Shown piece by piece: positions 36,577 to 44,517 of a stretch of DNA of 64,000 bases. The position numbers and the translations under genes were made by a program. The notes beneath the pieces are model-generated. The model was given only the letters and a program-made list of their open reading frames with translations. It had not been told where the DNA came from and ran no database searches. The stretch covers positions 1 to 64,000 of the forward strand of contig NZ_RHOA01000001.1 of assembly GCF_003946545.1 (NCBI RefSeq), in the 5' to 3' direction. The stretch is from Levilactobacillus tangyuanensis. GTDB lineage: Bacteria; Bacillota; Bacilli; Lactobacillales; Lactobacillaceae. The stretch's first letter is position 1; each line of letters starts with the position of its first letter.

Positions 36577-38535
36577 GTGTTAAATAAAATGGATACTAAA
36601 CGGCATTATAAGATGTATAAAAAAGGTAAGCACTGGATATTTGCTGGCATCATCGCAGTTGGACTCTCCTTGGGGGCCGTGGATGTGTCGGCTAACGCAG
36701 ACGTGGTGGCCAACGATGGTGCGACATCGACCGTGGTGACGACCGCTGAATCTGTTAAGCGTGATACGGTGACGCCGACGCCTAAGGTCGATCCGGGTCC
36801 TAAGGTGGATCCGGAACCGGTAACGGCGCCGGTGGACAAGCCGGACGCAACGCCAGTGCCTAAGGACGACGGTTCAAAAGTTGCCGAGGAACCAGTCACT
36901 AATCCGGCACCACAACCAGTTCGTAGTAGTCGTTCGCTTGCGCCAGCGGCGGTCCCAGTTGTCAAGGAATCGATTAACGATTGGTTACCCAACAAGACCC
37001 TACAACTGACCATCATGAATCGACTGAATGAAATGGACCTCGGTCGGACTTGGACTACTCCGGAAGAAATTACCCAAGATGATATGGCTCTGCTAGACGA
37101 AGTGCACGTCGGCGGAAGTTCTAACTCGGGGAACAAGGATACCTATATTGATGGCACAACTTCATTTTCTTTGAAGGGGTTGGAATATGCGATCAACGTG
37201 AAGCATCTAACCTTGAAGTCCAATTTGAATGCTGGCTACCACTACTTCGGTGATGTGACCGATATTTCGGAATTGGCGTACATGGCTAAGCTGGAAACGG
37301 TTGACTTGGCTGGTAACCGGATCACCGATGCTAGTCCATTATGGGGACTCAAGAACCTTCAAGATCTTGATATCCAATATAATCATATTTTAGATCTTTC
37401 AGGTTTTAAAGCGATGCACATTCCTAAGATCAAAACATGGTTTCAATATGTGGTGTTGCCTTTGACACGGGTTGATCGAGCAACCAGACAAGGTCGCTTA
37501 GCCGTCAAATTTACTGACGAGGACGACTATACGTGGAAGTTGTCAACGGCGAAGGAGGCCTGGTGGGTATCCACTGAATCAAAAATTCCGGGTCAAACTT
37601 ATGGATTGGTTTATTATAAGGGTGGGGATAAAACCTACAATCCTGATGGATCCATTACCTTCGACAATATGCCAGAACAAGAGCCCGGTGTGACGTCCTA
37701 TAAAGACAAGTTGGTTATTCCGCAACAATATAAGTATTTTATGATTGGCGTTGCAAATGAGAACGGGACGAATCGGATCGTGATCGTCCAACCCTACCTG
37801 TTATCCGATAAAGCCGGAACGGTGACGGTTTCCTACCAAGATAAGGATGGGAAGCCACTCGCGGACGACGAGATCTTGGATGCCAAGTTAGTGGGCGACA
37901 GTTACACGACCGCCGCCAAGGAATTTGATGGCTATACCTTAACCAAGGCGCCCGAAAATGCTAATGGGACGTATACGGCCGATGATATCCACGTGGTCTA
38001 CGTCTACGATAAGACGCCAGTTACGCCGCCGGTTGTGACGCCAAGCGCTACCATTAAGGTGACGGTCCATTACCAAACGAGTGATGGCATACCGGTGGCT
38101 GCGGATGTGGTTCTGACCGGGAAGGCCGGCGACAGCTACACGACCTCGGCCGCAGTGGTCGATGGGTATACGCTTGCGACAACGCCCGCTAACGCTAACG
38201 GCGTTTACGGTGATCAAGATAGCGAAGTGACCTACATCTATGCTAAGGATGAGGGCGACGCTAACCTGATTGATCCGGGTAACGAAGCCGATAAACCGGA
38301 TGGGAAGAAGCCAGACGTGAATAAACCGGTGACGCCATCAACCGGTGGCGCTGCGGCTGTAGTGGCAAAATCGAATCCAAACGGCGGTCATGTGGTCAAT
38401 CTCACCGTTGGCAAGACGGCAGCGAAGGAAACCTTGCCACAGACTGATGAAAAGACGATTTCCCCATTATGGGGGCTGGCCGTGCTGGGTTCACTACTGG
38501 GACTGGCAGTCATTGGCCGTAAGCAAAAATTTTAA
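36577..38535 (+). CDS. KxYKxGKxW-type LPQTD surface adhesin with MucBP domains
   Basis: A 652-residue wall-anchored protein. The N-terminus carries KMYKKGKHW, the KxYKxGKxW signal peptide motif found on large lactobacillus adhesins, then a Pro/Asp/Lys-rich linker to about 120. Short leucine-rich repeats (AKLETVDLAGNRITDAS, LKNLQDLDIQYNHIL) are at about 230-280. Two MucBP domains follow (about 410-480 VTVSYQDKDGKPLADD, and 490-560 VTVHYQTSDGIPVAAD). It ends LPQTD, a hydrophobic helix and RKQKF. The GTG start at 36577 is 6 bases after AGGGAGGA; the ATG at 36589 would be too far. Confidence 0.9.
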   Translation: MLNKMDTKRHYKMYKKGKHWIFAGIIAVGLSLGAVDVSANADVVANDGATSTVVTTAESVKRDTVTPTPKVDPGPKVDPEPVTAPVDKPDATPVPKDDGSKVAEEPVTNPAPQPVRSSRSLAPAAVPVVKESINDWLPNKTLQLTIMNRLNEMDLGRTWTTPEEITQDDMALLDEVHVGGSSNSGNKDTYIDGTTSFSLKGLEYAINVKHLTLKSNLNAGYHYFGDVTDISELAYMAKLETVDLAGNRITDASPLWGLKNLQDLDIQYNHILDLSGFKAMHIPKIKTWFQYVVLPLTRVDRATRQGRLAVKFTDEDDYTWKLSTAKEAWWVSTESKIPGQTYGLVYYKGGDKTYNPDGSITFDNMPEQEPGVTSYKDKLVIPQQYKYFMIGVANENGTNRIVIVQPYLLSDKAGTVTVSYQDKDGKPLADDEILDAKLVGDSYTTAAKEFDGYTLTKAPENANGTYTADDIHVVYVYDKTPVTPPVVTPSATIKVTVHYQTSDGIPVAADVVLTGKAGDSYTTSAAVVDGYTLATTPANANGVYGDQDSEVTYIYAKDEGDANLIDPGNEADKPDGKKPDVNKPVTPSTGGAAAVVAKSNPNGGHVVNLTVGKTAAKETLPQTDEKTISPLWGLAVLGSLLGLAVIGRKQKF

Positions 38536-38544
38536 ATGAACAGA

Positions 38545-38578
38545 AAAAAGCCCGACCAAATTGGTCGGGCTTTTTTGC
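38545..38578. terminator. Bidirectional terminator
   Basis: AAAAAAGCCCGACCAA / TTGGTCGGGCTTTTTT, near-perfect, between converging genes. Confidence 0.93.
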
Positions 38579-38579
38579 G

Positions 38580-39326
38580 CTATTTTTGCGTGATAAAGGT
38601 TAGCTGATCCGCCGTGGAATGGGCCTCACTGAAGGCCCAATCGGGGTGGTCGAATTGCGTAATGGTGGTTAAATCGGTGGCTTGGTGTTCCGCCAAGAAA
38701 CGGACCATTTCGCCACGCGCCATTTTGGCCAATGTGGCCTTGGTCTTTAGCTTACCATCGACCAGGCTGGCAAAGGTAACCGTGATAAATCGCTGGTTGG
38801 GCGCCAGGTAAGGACTAATGGTCTTGGCATATTCCTGGGAGGCCAGGTTGACGATGGGTTCTGGCTCGGGCGTCAGGGCATGATACAGCCGGTCACCCCA
38901 GAACCGATAAAGGTTAGGACTTGTGCCAACGGTTAATTTCGATTGCATTTCTAAGCGGTAGGGGACGACCCCGTCAAATGGCCGCAGGATACCATAAAAA
39001 CCCGATAAGATCCGTAGATTTTCACGGATATAGTCGAGGGCCGGTGCGGTAAAGAGGTCCGGCGCCATGTACTGGTACTGAATCCCGCTGAAGGCCAAAA
39101 TGGCTGGCGTCAGCTGGTGGTCCAAATCGATCCGTTGTAGCCAGTCATAATTGGGTTGGGCCAACTTGTCGCTGCAATGCCACAGGGTCTTGGCCTCGGT
39201 ATAGGAGAGCCGCCGCAGCTCTGTTAGGATGGTGCGTGTCTGATTTAGGTATTCGGGCAGGCCTTCAGTGGGAAAGGTATCCGGATCCACCACCATTTTC
39301 TTAGCGGGGGCGATGATAATTTTCAT
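38580..39326 (-). CDS. yaaA: YaaA/DUF328 peroxide stress protein
   Basis: A 248-residue protein. MKIIIAPAKKM, LAFSGIQYQYM, LSGFYGILRPFDGVVPYRLEM and RFWGDRLYHAL are the standard YaaA string set. In E. coli YaaA lowers free iron during peroxide stress and binds DNA; the role here is assumed similar. The start is at 39326; the longer frame to 39383 runs into the terminator upstream. TATACTT (minus strand, about 39356) may be its own -10 box. A small-RNA-like element ends just upstream. Confidence 0.9.
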   Translation of the reverse strand: MKIIIAPAKKMVVDPDTFPTEGLPEYLNQTRTILTELRRLSYTEAKTLWHCSDKLAQPNYDWLQRIDLDHQLTPAILAFSGIQYQYMAPDLFTAPALDYIRENLRILSGFYGILRPFDGVVPYRLEMQSKLTVGTSPNLYRFWGDRLYHALTPEPEPIVNLASQEYAKTISPYLAPNQRFITVTFASLVDGKLKTKATLAKMARGEMVRFLAEHQATDLTTITQFDHPDWAFSEAHSTADQLTFITQK

Positions 39327-39363
39327 GACGGACCGACCTTCTTTCTTGGCTAAAAGTATAACG

Positions 39364-39466
39364 AAAAAAACAGCCCTGCGCAAAGCGCAGAGCTGTCATT
39401 GGTGAGGTGCGGCGACCTTCGGAATGCTTGCGCACCGATCGCGTACCCCCACCATGGTTTGGCACC
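39364..39466 (-). ncRNA. Candidate small structured RNA upstream of yaaA
   Basis: On the minus strand a promoter (TTGACG at 39497-39502, 18-base spacer, GATACT at 39473-39478) precedes a transcript of about 100 bases. It contains a stem CATGGTGGGG (39447-39456) pairing with CCTCACCAATG (39397-39407), an inner GGTGCG/CGCACC stem, and a final strong terminator (CAGCTCTGCGC/GCGCAGGGCTG plus seven T, 39364-39395). No protein frame fits. It does not match the SRP, tmRNA, RNase P or T-box motifs I know. It is either an independent sRNA or a yaaA attenuator. Confidence 0.55.
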
Positions 39467-39579
39467 GAGAACAGTATCGCACGGCGAGCGGGGGTCCGTC
39501 AACCTAAATTCGTGGGAACCTCGACTTATCGGGAGCGTTATGGAATAATCAAGCTAATCAAACGGGAGGTGCAGCGGCG

Positions 39580-40308
39580 ATGGATTTGATGACGACGGCG
39601 TGGACGGCGACAGCCTATACGGAATTTCTGGCGGACTTACAAAGGCAGGCCAATCTGCAGGCTGGGCAACGGGTGAAGAAAATTGTGGTGACGGACTATC
39701 CGGTCTTGGGTATCTCAATGCGAGAACTGAAGGCCATGGCAACCAAAATCGCCAAGGGTAACCCGCATGAATTCCTGCGGTTGGCGGGAGTCGACTTCTA
39801 TGAAGTCATTATCGTTCGTGGGTACGTCTTGAGTCAGCTAAAAGTGGATTGTCGAACGCTAGAACACGACCTGGCAGAATATTTAGCAACCGCCGATTGT
39901 TGGGCGATCTGTGATATGGCAATTCACTTCAAGCAGGTGAAACGCTATCCGGATGAGTTCTTACAAGTGATTAGGGGGTACTTGGCCGCCGATAATCCGT
40001 GGCTGCAACGAACGGGATTGGTTTTTCTGTTAAATTTCTATCTCACCGAAACGACCTGGCAGACCGCGATCCAGTTGGGGATGGCGGTTAATAGTGCCGA
40101 CTATTATGTGCAAATGGGGCAGGCGTGGCTCTTGGCGGCAGCCTATCGGACCCATGCGGATGCCGTGCTCCAGCTGTTGCGGGCGGGAACATCTCTAAAG
40201 GTTGCCCAACGGACGGCCCAGAAGATTAAGTCACTCACACATACGACGATCGACCAAAAGGCGGAGTTGACGGCTATCATTAAAAAAAGAAAAAAGGACG
40301 CCCGATGA
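39580..40308 (+). CDS. DNA alkylation repair protein, AlkD-like
   Basis: A 242-residue all-helical protein. VKKIVVTDYPVLGISMRELKAMATKIAKG and DFYEVIIVRGYVLSQLK fit the HEAT-like repeats of the AlkC/AlkD alkylpurine glycosylase family. CWAICDMAIHFK holds the region where the catalytic-site Trp and Asp usually sit. It would remove alkylated bases from DNA. GGGAGGTGCAGCGGCG precedes the start. It is followed by a GGACGCC hairpin terminator. Confidence 0.85.
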   Translation: MDLMTTAWTATAYTEFLADLQRQANLQAGQRVKKIVVTDYPVLGISMRELKAMATKIAKGNPHEFLRLAGVDFYEVIIVRGYVLSQLKVDCRTLEHDLAEYLATADCWAICDMAIHFKQVKRYPDEFLQVIRGYLAADNPWLQRTGLVFLLNFYLTETTWQTAIQLGMAVNSADYYVQMGQAWLLAAAYRTHADAVLQLLRAGTSLKVAQRTAQKIKSLTHTTIDQKAELTAIIKKRKKDAR

Positions 40309-40325
40309 TCAGCAGGCGTCCTTAA
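40291..40325 (+). terminator. Terminator between converging genes
   Basis: AAAAAGGACGCC ... GGCGTCCTTAAATTT; it overlaps the last codons of the AlkD-like gene. Confidence 0.75.
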
Positions 40326-40327
40326 AT

Positions 40328-41047
40328 TTAGGCCTTAGCATTGTCGACTAAGTAACGAAGCCAAACGGTGCTGCCGTGAGGTTCAACATTCTTCAGCGTG
40401 AAGGATACGGGCTTGTTTTCGGAGAGTCCCTTGGTGGCGGAGAACAGCGTTGGTGTGTCCGTGGAACCATCCGCAGAGTTCTTCAAGACCAGGCTGAGCT
40501 CATCGCAAAGGCCTTGTTGGATGAAGGACCAGTTCAGAACACCCCCGCCGCCAAGCATCACGGTTTCCATGCCAAAGAGGTCCTTTAACTTCTTCATGGC
40601 CAGTGGGGCATCGAGTTCGTCGTCACCGGCAATGATATAGGGAATGTTGAGCTTGCGTAAGAATGCCTTGTAGGCATTGCTGGTCTTAGTCGTCAGGACT
40701 TCTAAAACCAGGGCATGGGTGTCATTATAGATGAATTCACTGGAATCCCAAGCCAATCGGCCGTGAATATCAATCGAAATGTAGTACATGTTCCAAGGGG
40801 ACTTGACGATGAAGTCACCAGCTGGAACTTCTGGGGCATTTTCATCTAAGTCCGGCTTGGCGTAGTGGGTGAAGTTATCATCCGTCGTGGTCCGACCGGA
40901 CAACCAACCTTGGGGATGGTAGTAGCCGTCACTCTCAAAGGCCAGATGGTAGAACAAGTTACCGGAATCGGCGACACTCGCGTAAGATCCGGTGATCTTG
41001 CCATCGAGCGAGGTGGCCATGTGACAGAAGATATAAGGACGATCCAT
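40328..41047 (-). CDS. RibD C-terminal / DHFR-fold reductase
   Basis: A 239-residue NAD(P)H-dependent reductase of the RibD C-terminal family. The N-terminal MATSLDGKITG is the family hallmark. METVMLGGGGVLNWSFIQQGLCDELSLVL is the glycine-rich cofactor loop and following helix. It lacks the deaminase domain of true RibD, and no riboflavin genes are nearby, so it may reduce another substrate. It stands alone, with a strong AAAGGAG ribosome site. Confidence 0.87.
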   Translation of the reverse strand: MDRPYIFCHMATSLDGKITGSYASVADSGNLFYHLAFESDGYYHPQGWLSGRTTTDDNFTHYAKPDLDENAPEVPAGDFIVKSPWNMYYISIDIHGRLAWDSSEFIYNDTHALVLEVLTTKTSNAYKAFLRKLNIPYIIAGDDELDAPLAMKKLKDLFGMETVMLGGGGVLNWSFIQQGLCDELSLVLKNSADGSTDTPTLFSATKGLSENKPVSFTLKNVEPHGSTVWLRYLVDNAKA

Positions 41048-41128
41048 ATGAATTAACTCCTTTCAGATTTGTAACTGTGTTCAGTGTAACAGCTTAGCCC
41101 CACTCGAAGGCAAGCCCAAACGAAAAGT

Positions 41129-41144
41129 TGTTTCACATGAAACA
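41129..41144. promoter_or_regulatory. parS-like palindrome
   Basis: TGTTTCACATGAAACA, 15 of 16 match to parS. It lies in the 390-base region before the secreted protein gene; the rest of that region (AT-rich, TTATTATTAATAATTAAT at about 41206) has no gene. Confidence 0.6.
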
Positions 41145-41436
41145 TTTGACCAACCGTGAGATCGGGCAAATCAAGAGTCAATAGTCGCCAATTTGGACGG
41201 CACTTTATTATTAATAATTAATTATTAAATGTATCTGGACAAATATAGAGAAGGTCAATTAACGACGTTATGGCAGGCTTTTGCCATCGCCATTGATAAT
41301 TAAAACTCTTATAGAGGCGGCTTCTGGCCAATCTTCTGACGTGTCAGGGCCATAGGGGTGTCGTATAGTTAGTTTGTTCCCACGATGATTATGGGACACA
41401 AGTTGTTTGTCGACGGCATCTCTAGGAGGAGAACGC

Positions 41437-41964
41437 ATGAAGATTAACCGGGTAGTCATCTTAGTCCTACTGGCCATGATTGTTTTCACAACGGGTCAAG
41501 CAATGTTACATCCAGTAACGGCAGATGCCGCGGGAAGAACAATTCGAAAATTTCCCAAGGCATTGCGCGGAACTTGGTATACGTATAATCAGCATCATCT
41601 ATATCGGCTCAAAATTGCGACCACCGCGATCACCGACAATGATGGTCGTACGATTCATTTACATTCACGTAAGCTGTCGAGTTATCCGAAACCGGGAACC
41701 AAGGCGATTCACCCAACCTGGGTGACGGGGCTTAACTTTACCAATAAAAAGGAAAAATGGACCCAGGTTTACGGGTGGTATCAAGCAGCCGGGGCCGGCG
41801 ACTTTTACCGGGTGGCCCATTATAAAATTCATGGCAAGAAGATTCCTGTCTTACAAGTGGCGAGTGGTGCTGGCATATGGACAGATGTTCATGGCTTTCA
41901 GTCAAAAAGCTTAGCGCGGCATTATACTCACAAGCACTTCCACGGGGAACGTTATCGAGATTAA
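41437..41964 (+). CDS. Small secreted basic protein, FPKALRGTW family
   Basis: A 175-residue exported protein of unknown function. It has a signal peptide (RVVILVLLAMIVFTTGQAM, cleavage near ADA|AG) and a mature N-terminus RTIRKFPKALRGTWYTYN. The remainder is rich in His, Lys, Arg, Trp and Tyr (HYTHKHFHGERYRD at the end). There is no anchor. The start at 41437 follows AGGAGGAG; a frame from 41407 begins upstream of that site. It belongs to the same motif family as the proteins at 100, 924, 28275 and 49213. Monocistronic, with a terminator after it. Confidence 0.8.
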   Translation: MKINRVVILVLLAMIVFTTGQAMLHPVTADAAGRTIRKFPKALRGTWYTYNQHHLYRLKIATTAITDNDGRTIHLHSRKLSSYPKPGTKAIHPTWVTGLNFTNKKEKWTQVYGWYQAAGAGDFYRVAHYKIHGKKIPVLQVASGAGIWTDVHGFQSKSLARHYTHKHFHGERYRD

Positions 41965-41978
41965 TAAAGTCGTCATTG

Positions 41979-42017
41979 ATTAAGGCCAACGTTGATATCC
42001 AGCGTTGGCCTTAATCA
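41979..42017 (+). terminator. Intrinsic terminator
   Basis: AAGGCCAACGTTG / CAGCGTTGGCCTT, loop ATATC, followed by AATC; a strong stem with a weak T-tract. Confidence 0.75.
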
Positions 42018-42091
42018 TGGTCATCATTTGAAGAAATGTTTCGGCGGGTTTGCTATACTTAGGAAAATTATGGGTGAAGTGAGGCCGTTGA

Positions 42092-42775
42092 ATGAAAAAA
42101 TATGTGATTTTTGACTTGGACGATACGCTCTTGGATTTTGACCGGGGAGAGGTCGAGGGCATCCAGCACCTGTTGAAGGCCTATCATGCGCCAGATGTTC
42201 AAACCGGGTTTCGAACCTATCTGCAGGTTAATCGGCACGTCTGGGAACGGATTGAGCAAGGGGCCAATCGCGATCAATTGTTAAATGACCGATTCACTGA
42301 AACCTTTTCCCGCATGGGCGTGACGGTTGATGGGGCCGAGTTAGAGCGGCAATATAGCGACATGCTGGATCATAACTATTACACTTTGCCGGGGGCCGAA
42401 GAATTTTTAGAGGACCTCAAGCAGGCCGGGGTTCACCTAATTGCTGGAACCAATGGGACTAAGAAAACCCAGGTTAGTCGACTCGCGGGGTCGGGTGTTG
42501 GTCGTTACTTTGACGACGTATTTATCTCAGAAGATATCGGCTTTAACAAACCGGATCAGCGATTCTTCCAGCCAATCTTTGAGCAGCATCCCAGCCTGAG
42601 TGCACAGAACACGCTGATGGTGGGTGACCGGTTACAATCAGATGTTTTAGGCGCGCAACGGGCGCAGTTACCAAGCGTCTGGTTTAACCCACAGCGGACG
42701 GAGAACTTAACATCGATTCGCCCCACCTTCGAGGCGAGGTCGTATGACGCTTTAAAACAGTTAATTCTAGCTTAG
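42092..42775 (+). CDS. YjjG-type HAD hydrolase (pyrimidine nucleotidase family)
   Basis: A 227-residue HAD phosphatase. Motif I is FDLDDTLLDF (nucleophile Asp), motif II is IAGTNGTKK, motif III is the Lys in GFNKPDQRFF, and motif IV is MVGDRLQSDVLGA. With a helical cap and the DDTL signature it fits the YjjG/YfnB group, which removes phosphate from non-canonical or pyrimidine nucleoside monophosphates. It is followed at 22 bases by the VOC gene, probably one transcript. Confidence 0.9.
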   Translation: MKKYVIFDLDDTLLDFDRGEVEGIQHLLKAYHAPDVQTGFRTYLQVNRHVWERIEQGANRDQLLNDRFTETFSRMGVTVDGAELERQYSDMLDHNYYTLPGAEEFLEDLKQAGVHLIAGTNGTKKTQVSRLAGSGVGRYFDDVFISEDIGFNKPDQRFFQPIFEQHPSLSAQNTLMVGDRLQSDVLGAQRAQLPSVWFNPQRTENLTSIRPTFEARSYDALKQLILA

Positions 42776-42797
42776 TCATGATTTAGGAGGTTCAGCC

Positions 42798-43178
42798 ATG
42801 CACGCACCAATAACTTATTTAGCCTTTAAGACGTCGGCCAAGGCGGCCATTGATTTTTACACGATGGTTTTTCCAGATACGACACTCCGAGCGATTACCT
42901 ATTATCCAGACCGACCCGAGTTGGTCTTGAACAGCGAGATCGACATGCATGGCGTGACGATTGGGTTGTTTGATATGGGAGCGGATGAGGATGCCCCTAT
43001 TGACTGGGGGACGTCAATCTATATCGAATGTGAGTCGATTACGGAGTTCCAAAACATTTTTGATCAGTTGGCAACGGCGGGGCACATCATGATGGGACCC
43101 ATGGCAATGGAAGGTTTTGCGAAGGTGACGTGGGTCACCGACAAGTTTGGCGTCACCTGGCAGTTGGTCGCCAGATAA
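42798..43178 (+). CDS. VOC family (PhnB-like) protein
   Basis: A 126-residue vicinal-oxygen-chelate fold protein. THAPITYLAFKTSAKAAIDFYTMVFPDT-type opening (residues 2-28), then IGLFDMGADEDAP and the C-terminal TWVTDKFGVTWQLVAR are typical of the PhnB/DUF3335-like branch (GKVTWVxDxFGVxWxL). Members are dioxygenases, resistance proteins or orphans, and no metal ligands are certain here. AGGAGG precedes the ATG. A perfect parS-like site overlaps the stop region. Confidence 0.85.
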   Translation: MHAPITYLAFKTSAKAAIDFYTMVFPDTTLRAITYYPDRPELVLNSEIDMHGVTIGLFDMGADEDAPIDWGTSIYIECESITEFQNIFDQLATAGHIMMGPMAMEGFAKVTWVTDKFGVTWQLVAR

Positions 43179-43179
43179 T

Positions 43180-43195
43180 TGTTTCACGTGAAACA
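43180..43195. promoter_or_regulatory. Perfect parS-like palindrome
   Basis: TGTTTCACGTGAAACA, 16 of 16 match to the known ParB (Spo0J) target consensus of Firmicutes. Confidence 0.75.
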
Positions 43196-43196
43196 A

Positions 43197-43236
43197 ATAA
43201 CGGGTAGCAGCCAGAAGGCTACTACCCGTTGCTTTC
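43197..43236. terminator. Bidirectional terminator
   Basis: ACGGGTAGCAGCC / GGCTACTACCCGT, T-rich on both strands; serves the VOC gene and the small minus-strand ORF. Confidence 0.8.
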
Positions 43237-43238
43237 GT

Positions 43239-43361
43239 TTAGAGGAGGCTGGCACCGAAGGAATTGATCAGGGCGCTGGTGCTCCAGTGGGCCAAACAGA
43301 CGCTGGCCGTTGCGCCAAGAATGATGATGGCTAAGATGAGTTTCAAGGTCTTACTGCGCAT
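43239..43361 (-). CDS. Small 40-residue membrane peptide
   Basis: A short reading frame with an excellent ribosome site (AAGGAGG on the minus strand, about 43368-43374) six bases before its ATG. The product begins MRSKTLKLILAIIILGATAS and ends SFGASLL. It is one hydrophobic helix after a basic N-terminus, so a single-pass membrane peptide or an exported peptide. A terminator follows its stop codon. I recognise no family. The fit of ribosome site, helix and terminator supports a real gene despite its length. Confidence 0.65.
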   Translation of the reverse strand: MRSKTLKLILAIIILGATASVCLAHWSTSALINSFGASLL

Positions 43362-43498
43362 GGAATACCTCCTTAAGTAATCTTCTTGAGCTCAGTGTAG
43401 CATGTTTTCTTGGCGGCCGCGTCAGTAATGCGTTTGAGAAATTATCCGAACGCGCCTATCATGAGGGATGAGAGTTATTCGATAAATGAGGCGATTAT

Positions 43499-44377
43499 TT
43501 GAAAAGGGTAGCACCATTCTTCGTTGGCCTGGGCGCCATTAGCTATGGCGTACCGGCCACACTGTTTAAGATTGCTCGGGGAGAAGGCGTCGTTAACGGG
43601 CCGTTATTGTTCTGGTCATTCTTGAGCTCGGTCGTGATCTTGGCGCTGATTCAATTGTTTCGGGGCCCACGGTTCAGTCAGCAGCACACCAATTGGCGAC
43701 AGGTGTTAACGGTGATGGCCGCCGGGACCGCCACGGGATTCACGAATACCTTCTACATTACGGCGCTACGGTATGTGTCGGTTGCGGTCGCGGCCGTGAT
43801 GTTAATGCAGGCCGTTTGGTTATCAGTTCTGCTAGCAGCCATCATCCATCATCAACGGCCATCACGGTTGCAGGTATTAAGCATTGTGCTGGTCTTGGGT
43901 GGCACGGTCCTAGCCGCTGGATTACTCCCAATTAAAGGCCACATTTCAATTCTGGGGATGACCCTGAGCTTTCTGGCTGCGGTTGCGTATGCGATCACGA
44001 TTCAAGTGACCGCCAGCTTGGGTAAAAATTTAGCGCCCCTGAGTAAGACGATGTTGATGTGTACGGGGGCTTTTATCATTGTCACGTTGGTCTGGGGACC
44101 GCAGATTATTTCCGTGCCCATTACATTAGCAACCATTAAATGGGGCGTCATCGTTTCCTTCTTTTCAATGATCTTGCCATTGTTATGCTATACCGTTTTT
44201 ATGCCGTTATTGGCGTTAGGGGTGGGACCAATTCTGTCTTCATTGGAACTTCCCGCCGCGATTTGTGTGGCCTTTCTAATATTAGGAGAGCGCGTTAGTA
44301 CTTTACAAATTTTAGGGGTCGCCATTATTATTGGGTCGGTCCTACTCACCAATCTCTGGCATCGTGATCGACTATAA
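43499..44377 (+). CDS. EamA/DMT family transporter
   Basis: A 292-residue inner-membrane protein with about ten hydrophobic segments and the tandem EamA repeat arrangement: GLGAISYGVPATLFKIA in the first half, and LGMTLSFLAAVAYAITIQVTAS and GVGPILSSLELPAAICVAFLILGERVSTLQILGVAIIIGSVLL in the second, the usual P-x-x-A/E-R signature helix. The start is TTG at 43499, with GAGGCG upstream. DMT members export metabolites or drugs; the substrate is unknown. Confidence 0.88.
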   Translation: MKRVAPFFVGLGAISYGVPATLFKIARGEGVVNGPLLFWSFLSSVVILALIQLFRGPRFSQQHTNWRQVLTVMAAGTATGFTNTFYITALRYVSVAVAAVMLMQAVWLSVLLAAIIHHQRPSRLQVLSIVLVLGGTVLAAGLLPIKGHISILGMTLSFLAAVAYAITIQVTASLGKNLAPLSKTMLMCTGAFIIVTLVWGPQIISVPITLATIKWGVIVSFFSMILPLLCYTVFMPLLALGVGPILSSLELPAAICVAFLILGERVSTLQILGVAIIIGSVLLTNLWHRDRL

Positions 44378-44427
44378 AAAATGAGTGACCATTTGGAGTT
44401 CACTTCGGTTGAAGCTATTTGGACATT

Positions 44428-44462
44428 AAAAGGGGTCTGGGATAAAACCCCAGGCCCTTTGT
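44428..44462. terminator. Intrinsic terminator
   Basis: AAAGGGGTCTGGG / CCCAGGCCCTTT, imperfect, loop ATAAAA, then TTGTG. Confidence 0.65.
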
Positions 44463-44517
44463 GATCTCGGAACGTCAATTTCGAAAATGAGGCACCGACG
44501 AGAAGTACTGACAGTTC

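Noticed and set aside
39407-39589. 60-residue plus-strand frame across the candidate small RNA
   Set aside because: No ribosome site, runs antisense through a promoter and terminator, and overlaps the AlkD-like start.
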